From Candidatus Methanarcanum hacksteinii (GTDB taxonomy: Archaea > Thermoplasmatota > Thermoplasmata > Methanomassiliicoccales > Methanomethylophilaceae): DNA of 64,000 bases. The number at the start of each line of letters is the position of its first letter. Position 1 is the first letter of the stretch. The position numbers and the translations under genes are program-made. The stretch lies in assembly GCA_006954405.1 (NCBI GenBank), contig LVVQ01000002.1:291293-355292 (forward strand), given 5' to 3'. Shown here in pieces: positions 37,437 through 46,487 of the stretch. The notes under the pieces are model-generated. The model ran no database searches, had not been told where the DNA came from, and saw nothing but the letters and a program-made list of their open reading frames with translations.

Positions 37437-38360
37437 TCATATCGATGAAGGGGGGAGACCTCTATTCATCCTTCCATTCAGCATGTTCTTGAGGCTGAGA
37501 TTCATCTTATCTCCGCGGATGATCCTGTGAGCGGATGCCGATAGTCCGACATTGATGATGTTATTGATTATGTTGTGATTGAATCTCAGACGTGGGCGAA
37601 CGACGGCATAGGAGTCCTGTATGTCCTTTATGGCCTTGCCCATGATCTCTCCGATCATGAAGATGTTGTCCCTGATGAACTGTTTCTTGTCATGGAATGA
37701 ATCATTGTCGACAAGGAATGGGTTGTATTGCCCTTCCTTGTGATCTTCGTCAAGGTCCTCTATAGCATCCATGATGTATGCCCATATCCCGAATCCTCTG
37801 AATAATTCTCTGATGTCATCATCGATCCTATTTCCCAGCATGAGATCGAAGACATCCAACATGGATTGGGCCGAATACCTTCCCATGATGAATGGATCCT
37901 TCTCACCAGTCCCTTCTATCCTGCGCAGTTCCTCATAACCTTCCATGATGACACGATCATACTCTGGGAATTCCTTGCATGCATTCCTTATCGCAGGGTT
38001 GAGCGCTAGCAATCCCAATTTACCTTTCAGATCGTTGTTGTTATCCGCTACATCATCCACAAGGCTGTTCTTAGCCACAAGGATCGTGTATGCTGTGAGC
38101 TTATGCATCAACTCATCATCCGATGCGCTGTGTCTGAATATGCACAGGAAACCTCCAGGCTTGTTATCGATCAGTTTTCCCTCATCGAGTATGGAGTTGA
38201 AGAACAGGTTCGCGAAGGTCATCTCATAATTCACTGTCAACGTCGGTATGTACCCATATTCCTCTCTGAGGTGATGACAGGTCTCACAGTAGTAGCTTCT
38301 GTAGATCCTTCTGTCGTCATTGGAGAGGAGGCCTTCGACGGGTATCGTATAACCGAACAT
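37437..38360 (-). CDS. DUF5685 family protein
   Basis: 307 residues from the chosen start MFGYTIPVEG, the usual opening of DUF5685 proteins. Near the N-terminus is SYYCETCHHLREEYG, a CxxC-like pair often conserved here, followed by a mostly helical body (AYTILVAKNSLVDDVADNNNDLKGKLGLLALNP; FGIWAYIMDAIEDLDEDHKEGQYNPF) recalling an alpha-helical fold with Asp-rich motifs like those of isoprenoid/terpene-type enzymes; no reaction is known. A minus-strand TATA (AATATATTAAAG, 38385-38396) puts transcription start at about 38365, ruling out the longer frames. Confidence 0.75.
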   Translation of the reverse strand: MFGYTIPVEGLLSNDDRRIYRSYYCETCHHLREEYGYIPTLTVNYEMTFANLFFNSILDEGKLIDNKPGGFLCIFRHSASDDELMHKLTAYTILVAKNSLVDDVADNNNDLKGKLGLLALNPAIRNACKEFPEYDRVIMEGYEELRRIEGTGEKDPFIMGRYSAQSMLDVFDLMLGNRIDDDIRELFRGFGIWAYIMDAIEDLDEDHKEGQYNPFLVDNDSFHDKKQFIRDNIFMIGEIMGKAIKDIQDSYAVVRPRLRFNHNIINNIINVGLSASAHRIIRGDKMNLSLKNMLNGRMNRGLPPSSI

Positions 38361-38448
38361 CGTGCCAGTATCGGTGGACATTACTTTAATATATTGTCCA
38401 AACAATCACGTTCCATTCAAGCACGTTAGATCGTGTGATGGTGAAAGA

Positions 38449-38718
38449 ATGACAGCTGATTCCAAATCAAATAAAGACCTGGCTGATGAGTACAATTCAC
38501 AGTCAATCCAATCATTCGGAAGGATGAACTACAAAGGACCTACGGGCAAAGAGGATTCATGGGAATCCAAAGCACATACGGACGGTCCTGCATGTTATGA
38601 TTGCTGTGGACCCAAATGTCTCGCATCATTCATCGGTATCATCGTGGTCCTTGTTGTCTGCTGTGCATACACATCTCAAGACGGACAGTGCTGTTCGATC
38701 TGCTATTGGCCGTTCTGA
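38449..38718 (+). CDS. Small Cys-rich single-pass membrane protein next to a radical SAM gene
   Basis: 89 residues with no family I recognise. Residues 1-48 are polar and Cys-free; residues 49-89 contain nine cysteines (49, 52, 53, 57, 71, 72, 81, 82, 85) around one hydrophobic helix (about 58-75), ending CCSICYWPF. GGTGAAAG precedes the ATG. It is 18 nt upstream of the radical SAM/SPASM gene on the same strand, so it is a candidate peptide substrate (RiPP-like precursor: leader 1-48, Cys-rich core 49-89). It could instead be a Cys-rich membrane anchor binding metal or palmitoyl-like groups. The divergent DUF5685 gene shares the promoter region. Confidence 0.7.
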   Translation: MTADSKSNKDLADEYNSQSIQSFGRMNYKGPTGKEDSWESKAHTDGPACYDCCGPKCLASFIGIIVVLVVCCAYTSQDGQCCSICYWPF

Positions 38719-38736
38719 GTCCAATAGGATGTGCTA

Positions 38737-39870
38737 ATGGTGGGGCAATTCGTTACTGTCATAGTCAAACCTACGTTGGATTGTAATATCGACTGTAGGC
38801 ATTGCTACCATCGCAGTTGTGACCGTTCTGATAAGATAATGGATATCAGCACGTTCGAGAAGACGGTCAAACTGGTCAAGGATGGATTCGATTCATCCAG
38901 ATTCATATGGCATGGAGGGGAGCCCCTCCTTGCACCTGTGAGTTTTTACAAATCTGTATTCTCAGTTCAGAAGAGATATTATCCTCAAGGATGCGACAAT
39001 ACCATACAGACCAACGGTACTCTGTTGAACAAACGCTTGATAGAGTTCTGCAGAAGTAACAGGGTCAACATCGGGATATCATACGAGGGTGGATTCGAAA
39101 GAGGATTGCGCCCAGGGATGGATACCAAGAAGATCGATAAGTTGGTCGATTTCATGGTGAACAAGGGACACATGTTCATGATAAGTGCCACCATCCATGG
39201 CGGAAATGTGAATGATATGTCCGCCATATACGAGAAGTTCAAAGGGATGGGTGCATCATTCTCATTCAACCCTATCATAATGTCGGGTACAGCATGCGAT
39301 AATCCCGATCTTGAATTGGATCCAGATGTGTATGTTCAGAATGCCATAGAGGTGTTCGATGAATGGATCAGCGATCCTTCGGTCAAGATATCCGTTCTTC
39401 CGTTCTACCCATACGTGATGACGGCATTGGATGGTGTTCCGAACATCTCCGATTGTCCGCATTCGTCCTGTTTGATGAAATGGATATGCGTCCACCCCAA
39501 TGGCGATGTGTATCCTTGCGGTAAGGCATGTCCTCCCGAGTTCCGTCTCGGGAATGTGAATGAAGTGAGTTCAATCGATGAATTGTTCGATTCGGACGGC
39601 ATGAGGAACATTCTCGTCCCTTCGATACAAAGAAGGAATGAATGCTCCGATTGCGACATCTACAGATACTGCAACGGAGGGTGTACCATCGATGCCCTTG
39701 CGGACGGTAAGATCGATTCTCCCGGCGGTTCTGCGTGCAGGATATACAAGGGTCTGTTCACACACATCAAGGACACTGTCGAGGATATAATGGCTAAGAA
39801 ACCGGACATGAACGCGTATAACGGCTTCATCAAGGATGCAATCCTCAACAGATTGATCAATCCGCAGTGA
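38737..39870 (+). CDS. Radical SAM/SPASM domain protein
   Basis: 377 residues. The SAM-cleaving 4Fe-4S cluster is bound by C16-x3-C20-x2-C23 (DCNIDCRHC), followed by WHGGEPLL and TIQTNGTLL. The C-terminal SPASM region holds two further cluster sets: SSCLMKWICVHPNGDVYPCGKAC and CSDCDIYRYCNGGC plus a final Cys. This architecture is that of sulfatase maturases (anSME) and peptide-modifying enzymes of RiPP pathways. No sulfatase is nearby; the small Cys-rich protein 18 nt upstream is the obvious candidate substrate. ATG 38737 has AGGA close ahead; GTG 38731 is an alternative. Confidence 0.9.
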   Translation: MVGQFVTVIVKPTLDCNIDCRHCYHRSCDRSDKIMDISTFEKTVKLVKDGFDSSRFIWHGGEPLLAPVSFYKSVFSVQKRYYPQGCDNTIQTNGTLLNKRLIEFCRSNRVNIGISYEGGFERGLRPGMDTKKIDKLVDFMVNKGHMFMISATIHGGNVNDMSAIYEKFKGMGASFSFNPIIMSGTACDNPDLELDPDVYVQNAIEVFDEWISDPSVKISVLPFYPYVMTALDGVPNISDCPHSSCLMKWICVHPNGDVYPCGKACPPEFRLGNVNEVSSIDELFDSDGMRNILVPSIQRRNECSDCDIYRYCNGGCTIDALADGKIDSPGGSACRIYKGLFTHIKDTVEDIMAKKPDMNAYNGFIKDAILNRLINPQ

Positions 39871-39924
39871 GGGGTACTGCGATATTATTTATCTTTATCA
39901 AGCACATAACGCCGTTAGGATACT

Positions 39925-40242
39925 ATGGCAGATACGACGATAACAGTCAACGCAGGCGTATGCAGATTCAAAACCGTGATCGAACCCTCGATGGATGAGG
40001 AGATGAATGTAACGTTCAAGATCAAGAGCGAATGTCCGAATGTCAGGGAATTCGGGAAGAACATCGGTTCTATATCACTCATGGATGCTATCGCGACACC
40101 CTTCTGTGAGAATTGCATCTACGCTAAGGCAGGAGAATACCTTCCTCACGTGGCCTGTTCGGTCCCTTCCGCAGTGATAAAGGCGGCAGAGATCGTTGGC
40201 GACCTCTGCCTTAAATCGGATGTGACTTTCAAGATCGAATGA
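39925..40242 (+). CDS. DUF6951-like small protein
   Basis: 105 residues. Opens ITVNAGVCRFKTVIEP, has ECPNVREFGKNI, a CENCIYAKAGEYLPHVACSVPSAVIKAAEIV segment and ends KSDVTFKIE, matching the small DUF6951 family of methanogens and clostridia as I recall it. Five conserved Cys suggest metal or thiol chemistry. It follows the radical SAM gene by 54 nt, with a TATTTATCTTTA element between, so may have its own promoter. It abuts the convergent ACT-MBL gene. Confidence 0.65.
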   Translation: MADTTITVNAGVCRFKTVIEPSMDEEMNVTFKIKSECPNVREFGKNIGSISLMDAIATPFCENCIYAKAGEYLPHVACSVPSAVIKAAEIVGDLCLKSDVTFKIE

Positions 40243-41679
40243 TCACAGTCTTTTCACGGCACCATGGCCACCACAGACTATGGTGCCCTTCTTCCCATCC
40301 TTGTCGATGATGTCCTTGATCTTCGAACAGATGGAATTCAGCAACTCTGGATTCGAATCCGAATTCTTCAGAAGGAACGGTGCGACTGTTTCGAATTCTG
40401 CTCTTTCAGGTGAAAGATCATCGAGATTGGAGTATAGATCACCTGTGAAGAGTATCTTCGGTTCTCTGCTGTAGAGTATGGTCTCGCCCTTCATATGGCC
40501 GCCATTGCCTTCATACACCTCGAACTCGATATCGCCGAATCTGAATTTGTCTATGAGCAACAGATCGTCATGAGATTCGGGGACATCCTTGCCCAATATC
40601 GATATCGAATCAATGTTCGGTTCCTCATAATCATTGACTATCCTGCTCAGACGACCGAAGCAATCCGCGAACACATTCTTGATGCCGTCATCGCCCTTGT
40701 GTCCTATCAGTATGTCCTTGGTCTTCTTTGTCATGAGGATCTTAGCGCCTTCTATGATGGATAACAATCCATTATGATCCACATCAGCGTGAGTCGCGAT
40801 CATCGTCTTCTCCATGCTGAAGAAGCATGGGAACATCTCCCTCAGTTCCGTGATCATCTCATCGGCGAATATGCCGAGTCCGGAATCTATGAACAGGAGG
40901 CTGTCATTGTTCCTGAGGATGTACGTGTTGCTTCCGCACGGCGGTTCGATTACGTGGAGTGTCGTCTCAGGTGTGAGAGCGATCTCCGTCAACCTCGGTT
41001 TGAAGTTGAGGTCCCTGTGGAATGCGATGAAGTTCGCAAGCTGTTTGATACTGTCGAAGACCTCCTTGGGTTCCTGCCCGTGTTCTTTCATAACCTCGGT
41101 GATCTGCTTCGATTCCTCGATGAACATCTTGACGACGTCATCGCTCTGACTGAAGAGTCTCTGGATGGAATTCGCAAGGCGGATGTATTCGACGGTTATG
41201 TCGAGATCATGGTAATTTCCATTGTATGACACCACATCCAAAGGATAGATGGTGGCGACCTCGTCAAGGATCTTCTTGGATATCTCGGGTCTCTCGACCT
41301 CCATACCTATGTTGAAGTTCTGATAGTCCCTGCTCTCTGCCTTGGAGTTCAGATATGAGATATTGACATCATACTTGTCTATGACCTTCAGCACAGGATA
41401 CAATGCGCCAGGCACATCCTTGATCCTGACATCCATGACGAGGATCGTAGGTTCCTTCGGCATGTAGTCCACATAGGATATCTCGCTGAGTTCCTTGTCG
41501 ATGGCATTCAACTGTTCCCTCGTAGCATAGACTTCGATGAACAGGTTCACTCCTTTGTTGAAGCTCACACGTACGATGTTACCATCATGGTCCATTATGA
41601 CCTTGCAGGCAAGCATGAATGCTCCGGGCTTATCCGGTGTCCTCGTGGTGAATGTGCGTAGGATCTTCTCTTCACTCAT
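40243..41679 (-). CDS. ACT-ACT-metallo-beta-lactamase fusion protein
   Basis: 478 residues. Two N-terminal ACT-like modules (about 6-75, TPDKPGAFMLACKVIMDHDGNIVRVSF; about 80-155, IKDVPGALYPVLKVIDKYDVNISYLNS) precede a helical linker and an MBL-fold domain (about 235-478) with THADVDHNG (H-x-D-x-D-H, rather than the usual HxHxDH), GNGGHMKGE, FTGDLYSN and VCGGHG. This metal set resembles that of flavodiiron-type MBL domains. The ACT part suggests control by a small ligand. It is the last gene of the XRE-cupin/acyl-CoA synthetase operon, overlapping the preceding gene by 8 nt. Start ATG 41679; longer frame lacks support. Confidence 0.82.
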   Translation of the reverse strand: MSEEKILRTFTTRTPDKPGAFMLACKVIMDHDGNIVRVSFNKGVNLFIEVYATREQLNAIDKELSEISYVDYMPKEPTILVMDVRIKDVPGALYPVLKVIDKYDVNISYLNSKAESRDYQNFNIGMEVERPEISKKILDEVATIYPLDVVSYNGNYHDLDITVEYIRLANSIQRLFSQSDDVVKMFIEESKQITEVMKEHGQEPKEVFDSIKQLANFIAFHRDLNFKPRLTEIALTPETTLHVIEPPCGSNTYILRNNDSLLFIDSGLGIFADEMITELREMFPCFFSMEKTMIATHADVDHNGLLSIIEGAKILMTKKTKDILIGHKGDDGIKNVFADCFGRLSRIVNDYEEPNIDSISILGKDVPESHDDLLLIDKFRFGDIEFEVYEGNGGHMKGETILYSREPKILFTGDLYSNLDDLSPERAEFETVAPFLLKNSDSNPELLNSICSKIKDIIDKDGKKGTIVCGGHGAVKRL

Positions 41680-43321
41680 GCTTCTCGTCTCCTTTTCTGA
41701 TGGCGGAGCGCATGATCTTACCGTTGACTGTCTTCGGAAGTTCCTTCGTGAACTCCAATGCCCTGGGGTATTTGTATGGGGCGGTCTCACGTTTCACGAA
41801 GTTCTGGAGCTCCTTCTTCAGCTCCTCGGATGGTTCGTACCCATCCCTGAGCACTACGGTGGCTTTGACGATCTGTCCTCTGACAGGGTCGGGTATGCCT
41901 GTTATAGCGCACTCGAGTACCGCAGGGTGCGTGACCAATACACTCTCGATCTCGAACGGACTTATCTTGTATCCTGATGATTTGATGACATCATCCACAC
42001 GTCCGACGAACCAATAGTATCCATCCTCATCCATCCATGCGACATCGCCTGTGTGGAACCAACCGTCGTGGATAGCGGCTTTCGTCTTCTCCTCGTTGCG
42101 GTAGTACTCCATCATGATGCCCGGTGGTTTCGGATCATTGTACTCTACCAGGATCTCGCCTGTCTGTCCTGGGGGACAACGCTCTCCGTTGGGGTCCGCT
42201 ATCATCACATTGTATTGCGGTGACGGTCTGCCCATCGAACCAGGTTTCGGTGTCATCCCAGGTACGTTACAGATGGTGCATGTGGTCTCGGTCTGTCCGA
42301 ATCCTTCCATGAGCTTCAATCCTGTGGATTTCTCCCAATTGTAGAAGATATCGGGATTGAGAGCTTCACCTGCGATGCAACAATACTTCAACGATGAGAG
42401 GTCGTGTTTATCCACACCTGCATTGAAGAACATCCTGAACATGGTAGGGGGACAGCAGAGTGATGTTATCCTGTATTTGGTGATGATATCCATTATGTCA
42501 TCAGCGTCGAACTTCTCGAAGTCGTATACGAAGACAGCGGATTCCATCAACCATTGGCCGTAGAGCTTACCCCATACGGCCTTTCCCCATCCGGTGTCGG
42601 CTATCGTGAAATGGATGCCTTCCGGATCCACATTCTGCCAATGTTTAGCAGTGAAGAGGTGTGCAAGCGAATAGAGGTGATCGTGCAACACCATCTTGGG
42701 GTATCCCGAGGTCCCTGATGAGAAATACATCAGCATGGGTTCTGTGGCTTTCGTGTCGACGCGTTCGAACTTGTCAGGATATGATTCCATCTCATCATCG
42801 AAATAGCGCCATCCATCCTTTGGATGGTTGACGATCATCTTGATCTCGAGCGATGGTATGCCCTCAGAGGCATCTATCGAATCACAAACACCATCCTCGT
42901 CGGTACATATGGCCGCTTTTATCGATGCGGATTGCACACGATACTCTATGTCGCGTTTCGTGAGCATGAATGTCGCGGGGACCATTATGGCACCGATCTT
43001 ATGCAATGCTACGGAGACATACCAGAACTGATAGTGACGTTTGAGGATCACAAGGACTGCATCCCCTTTTTTGATACCGATGGACTTGAAGTAATTGGCA
43101 GTCTTGTTCGAGAGCCTGCTGATGTCGCCGAATGTGAATCTCTTCTCCACTCCTTCGGGGTTGCACCATACCATTGCTAATCTATCGGGTTCGTTCGATG
43201 CGATATCATCGACCACATCGTATCCAAAATTGTAATTCTCGGGGTATTTCAGTTTGTATTTGGTGATGACGCCATTATCATCATACTCCTCATCTACGTA
43301 ACGGAGATTGATGTTCCTCAT
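41672..43321 (-). CDS. Acyl-CoA synthetase (AMP-forming), medium-chain/acetyl type, copy 2
   Basis: 549 residues, ANL family. Motifs: MYFSSGTSGYPKMVLH (phosphate loop), EGFGQTETTC, WFHTGDVAWMDEDGYYWFVGRVDDVIKSSGYKISPFEIE and TVNGKIMR with the catalytic Lys. It is a close paralogue of the next-upstream gene (shared long stretches in DNA and protein), so a tandem duplication. Substrate may be a short or branched acid. It overlaps its upstream neighbour by 4 nt (ATGA). Confidence 0.9.
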   Translation of the reverse strand: MRNINLRYVDEEYDDNGVITKYKLKYPENYNFGYDVVDDIASNEPDRLAMVWCNPEGVEKRFTFGDISRLSNKTANYFKSIGIKKGDAVLVILKRHYQFWYVSVALHKIGAIMVPATFMLTKRDIEYRVQSASIKAAICTDEDGVCDSIDASEGIPSLEIKMIVNHPKDGWRYFDDEMESYPDKFERVDTKATEPMLMYFSSGTSGYPKMVLHDHLYSLAHLFTAKHWQNVDPEGIHFTIADTGWGKAVWGKLYGQWLMESAVFVYDFEKFDADDIMDIITKYRITSLCCPPTMFRMFFNAGVDKHDLSSLKYCCIAGEALNPDIFYNWEKSTGLKLMEGFGQTETTCTICNVPGMTPKPGSMGRPSPQYNVMIADPNGERCPPGQTGEILVEYNDPKPPGIMMEYYRNEEKTKAAIHDGWFHTGDVAWMDEDGYYWFVGRVDDVIKSSGYKISPFEIESVLVTHPAVLECAITGIPDPVRGQIVKATVVLRDGYEPSEELKKELQNFVKRETAPYKYPRALEFTKELPKTVNGKIMRSAIRKGDEKHE

Positions 43322-45006
43322 AATCCGTCACCTCTTTTCTCTGCAAATTCAGCTTTATCTTTGTTCCTTATGTCAACGCGTTTGATCTTTCCGCTAACGG
43401 ACTTAGGTAATTCTTTGACGAAATCTATCGCCCTCGGGTATTTGTACGGGGCCGTCTCATGTTTCACGAAGTTCTGAAGTTCCTTCTTCAGTTCCTCAGA
43501 TGGTTGATATCCACCCCTGAGCACTATGCTGGCCTTGACGATCTGTCCTCTCACCTCATCAGGTACGGCCGTTACGGCACATTCGAGGCAACATGGATGT
43601 TGGAGTAGCACGCTCTCGATCTCGAACGGACTTATCCTGTATCCTGATGATTTGATCACATCGTCGTTCCTTCCGACGTACCAATAGTATCCGTCCTCAT
43701 CCTTCCATGCGAGGTCACCTGTGTGGTGGAATCCTCCGAAGAGTGTCTCTCTTGTCTTGATGCGGTCACGGTAGTATCCGATGAATATACCTGCGGGGTG
43801 CGGTTCTATGCCGACTACTATCTCCCCGACCGTACCCGGTGGGCAGCTCTTACCGTTCGCATCGACGATATCTACCTTGTATTGGGGAGATGGTTTGCCC
43901 ATCGAACCTGGTTTAGGTTCCATCCCTCTGAGGTTACCGACGATGACGGTGGATTCCGATTGTCCGAATCCCTCCATGAGCTTGAGTCCTGTCGCCTCAT
44001 ACCATCTATTGAACGTATCCGAGTTGAGTGCCTCGCCTGCTATGTTGGTATGCGTGAGGGATGAGAGGTCATGCCCTTCCAACCCTGCATTGCAATACAT
44101 CCTGAACATAGTAGGGGGACAACAGAATGTCGTGATCCTGTACTTCTCTATGAGATCCAATACCGTCTCCGGTTCGAATCTCCCATCATATTCATGGACG
44201 AACAATCCCGCTTCCATGATCCATTGACCGTACAGTTTCCCCCATGCATTCTTGGCCCATCCTGTCTCTGCGACAGCCCAATGGAGTCCGTCGGGTACGA
44301 CGCAATGCCAATGTTTCGCAGTGAGGATGTGTCCTATGGGGTATGAGAAATCATGGACGGCCATCTTGGGATTGCCTGATGTCCCTGATGTGAAGTAGAT
44401 GAGCATCATGTCCTTCACATGTGTAGGTACTCTCTTCCACTCCTCCGATGCTTCTTCCACACCTTTGTCGAAGTCATCGAATCCTTCGACAGGACCGTTC
44501 CATTCGACATTCGTTATTGCTTTGAACTTGAGTGTAGGTATGTTCTCGGCTCTCAGGAACTCCTTGTAAACAGGGGCATCCGATGTGACGATAGCGGCCT
44601 TCACAGATGCTGAGTTGATACGATACTCGATATCATGCTTGGTCAGCATGTATGTGGCGGGTATCATCACCGCTCCCATCTTGTGCAAAGCGACGGAGAC
44701 ATACCAGAATTGGTAGTTGTGTTTCAGTATGACGAGGACCATATCTCCTTTCTTCACACCATTCTTGGTGAGGTAATTGGCGGTCTTATCGGAGAGTCTC
44801 TTGATGTCCCCGAAGGTGAACATCTTCTCGTGTCCCTTATCATCGCACCATTGGAGGGCCCTTCTGTCCGGGTCGTTCATCGCTATATCGTCGACGATAT
44901 CGTACCCGAAATTGAAATTATCCGGATAGTGTACGCTGTATGTCTTCAACAATCCATTCGAATCGTAGGTCTCATCAACGTATCTCAGGTTGATGTCTCT
45001 CGTCAT
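43318..45006 (-). CDS. Acyl-CoA synthetase (AMP-forming), medium-chain/acetyl type, copy 1
   Basis: 562 residues. Same architecture as its downstream paralogue: IYFTSGTSGNPKMAVH, EGFGQSESTVIVGN, GFHHTGDLAWKDEDGYYWYVGRNDDVIKSSGYRISPFEIE, SVSGKIKR. Differences between the two cluster in the substrate-pocket middle region (for example AEGFGQTETT versus QSEST, and the VDIVDANGKSCPPG region), so they may have different acids. The ATG at 45006 overlaps the end of the XRE-cupin gene by 4 nt. Confidence 0.9.
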   Translation of the reverse strand: MTRDINLRYVDETYDSNGLLKTYSVHYPDNFNFGYDIVDDIAMNDPDRRALQWCDDKGHEKMFTFGDIKRLSDKTANYLTKNGVKKGDMVLVILKHNYQFWYVSVALHKMGAVMIPATYMLTKHDIEYRINSASVKAAIVTSDAPVYKEFLRAENIPTLKFKAITNVEWNGPVEGFDDFDKGVEEASEEWKRVPTHVKDMMLIYFTSGTSGNPKMAVHDFSYPIGHILTAKHWHCVVPDGLHWAVAETGWAKNAWGKLYGQWIMEAGLFVHEYDGRFEPETVLDLIEKYRITTFCCPPTMFRMYCNAGLEGHDLSSLTHTNIAGEALNSDTFNRWYEATGLKLMEGFGQSESTVIVGNLRGMEPKPGSMGKPSPQYKVDIVDANGKSCPPGTVGEIVVGIEPHPAGIFIGYYRDRIKTRETLFGGFHHTGDLAWKDEDGYYWYVGRNDDVIKSSGYRISPFEIESVLLQHPCCLECAVTAVPDEVRGQIVKASIVLRGGYQPSEELKKELQNFVKHETAPYKYPRAIDFVKELPKSVSGKIKRVDIRNKDKAEFAEKRGDGL

Positions 45007-45599
45007 CTTTTGGAACCTTCTTTCATCACGACTGCAAGGAATGTGCATCCATCCTTGCTAGTTGCTATCATTCCGTGTGGTTTTCCTGAATCGTAGTAGA
45101 CGGAGTCACCTTCGATGAGATTCTCTTCATGTCCATCGTAGACGAACTTGAGGCTTCCAGAGAGGACATAATCGAATTCCTGTCCATCGTGGACGGAGGT
45201 ATGGATCTCCCTGTCCTGTTCCTCTTCCCTGTACGGGGCCTTCACGAGGAATGGTTCCGAGATCTTCCCTTTGAAATATGATGCAAGGTGGAAGTATTCG
45301 AATCCTGAACGTCTTCTTATCGGGAGTCCCTTCCCGTCGTGTACAACTGTGAAATCGGTAAGATGCGGATTCTCTCCCGTAAGGAGCTCTACCATATCGA
45401 TCCCGAATTTCTCGGCACATTTGTAAAGGAATGTGAAAGAGAAGTCCTTCTTCCCTGCTTCGCAGTTCTCATATTCCTCGACAGTGGTGTCGGTGGCCTT
45501 CGCCATCTCTTCAATCGTGTATCCGCAAAGATCGCGCATAGCTCCGATGCGCTCCGAAATCTCTGTAATATTGTACATGGTAGTCGAAACCTTCGACAT
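45003..45599 (-). CDS. XRE-family HTH regulator with C-terminal cupin
   Basis: 198 residues (191 if the start is the second Met at 45578). HTH: ISERIGAMRDLCGYTIEEMAKATDTTVEEYENCEAG. Cupin: EIHTSVHDGQEFDYVLSGSLKFVYDGHEENLIEGDSVYYDSGKPHGM, with His/Glu ligands. Such regulators sense a small molecule and usually control the next gene; here they head an operon of two acyl-CoA synthetases and an ACT-MBL protein, so the ligand may be an acid or its CoA ester. TATA (TTTTAATAC, minus strand, 45608-45616) is close to 45599, which favours the start at 45578. An inverted repeat just upstream of the TATA is a likely operator. Confidence 0.88.
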   Translation of the reverse strand: MSKVSTTMYNITEISERIGAMRDLCGYTIEEMAKATDTTVEEYENCEAGKKDFSFTFLYKCAEKFGIDMVELLTGENPHLTDFTVVHDGKGLPIRRRSGFEYFHLASYFKGKISEPFLVKAPYREEEQDREIHTSVHDGQEFDYVLSGSLKFVYDGHEENLIEGDSVYYDSGKPHGMIATSKDGCTFLAVVMKEGSKR

Positions 45600-45620
45600 T
45601 CAGATTGTATTAAAAGATTA

Positions 45621-45632
45621 CGCGTGTACGCG
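45621..45632. promoter_or_regulatory. Inverted repeat CGCGT-GT-ACGCG upstream of the XRE-cupin operon
   Basis: Perfect 5-bp arms with a 2-nt spacer, GC-rich in an AT-rich intergenic region, lying directly upstream of the minus-strand TATA box. Probable binding site of the XRE-cupin protein itself (inference). Confidence 0.5.
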
Positions 45633-45788
45633 CGATATTTCTGCTTGTTTTGAATGAATAATCCTATGGATTTGGTAGGATATACGCCGATATCAATTCG
45701 AATGATATCATCCGATCTTGTGATTAACACTGTTATGATGTGATCAATCTAAAAGAGGTTTAATAGGATTCGTCTGATATGGAAACCG

Positions 45789-46487
45789 ATGAATCCGATC
45801 AGGAAGAGATTGACGGTGATATGCGGACATTACGGGTCCGGAAAGACCAACCTCTGTCTCAATCTCGCATTACAATGTGCGAGGGAAGGCAAGAGGGTGA
45901 CTTTGATCGATATCGATACCGCTAACGTCTACTTCCGTTCGAGCGATCATGCGGATATGCTCTCCAAAGAAGGCATACGTGTGATCGGACCGTTGTATGC
46001 CAATACCAATGTGGACATACCAGCACTCCCTGCGAGCATAGATTCTGCTATATCGGATGATGAATGTGTCATCATAGATGTCGGTGGGGATGATGTGGGT
46101 GCGATGACACTCTCAAGGTATTCCAAGGGGATAGCCGACACCGATTATGATATGTTCTGTGTCATCAACAGATACAGATCCAGTACCACGACCGCAGAGG
46201 AGGCTGTCGCCATCTCGAAGGAGATAGAGGATACGTGTCATCTGAGGATGACAGGGATAATCAACAATTCCCATCTGAAGCAATTGACGACGGTGGATAC
46301 GATATTGGATTCATCTGATTTCGCCGATCGTACATCAGAATTGATGGATGTGCCGATAATCATGACGACAGCACCTAGGGCACTGGGAGACATCAACCTT
46401 AAAGGGAAGATGACATACCCGATTGATGTCTACATAGGCGCCCCATGGGAGAATGGAGTTGTTGCAAATGCCGAAGGTAATCGTTGA
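45789..46487 (+). CDS. ParA/CooC-like P-loop ATPase
   Basis: 232 residues. P-loop GHYGSGKTN near the N-terminus (SIMIBI-type, but with a Tyr/Ser version of the deviant Walker A), then LIDIDTANVYFRSS and VIIDVGGDD, the second Asp motif. No signal or membrane segment. It heads the 2-oxoacid:ferredoxin oxidoreductase operon and overlaps the ferredoxin gene by 20 nt, so it may mature or load the enzyme's metal clusters, as CooC does for CO dehydrogenase; this is inference. TTTAATA 25-30 nt upstream gives a leaderless start at 45789. Confidence 0.82.
   Translation: MNPIRKRLTVICGHYGSGKTNLCLNLALQCAREGKRVTLIDIDTANVYFRSSDHADMLSKEGIRVIGPLYANTNVDIPALPASIDSAISDDECVIIDVGGDDVGAMTLSRYSKGIADTDYDMFCVINRYRSSTTTAEEAVAISKEIEDTCHLRMTGIINNSHLKQLTTVDTILDSSDFADRTSELMDVPIIMTTAPRALGDINLKGKMTYPIDVYIGAPWENGVVANAEGNR

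Noticed and set aside
41672..45006. Assembly duplication of one acyl-CoA synthetase gene
   Set aside because: The two copies differ throughout, including in substrate-pocket regions, and each has its own coupled start; they are real paralogues.
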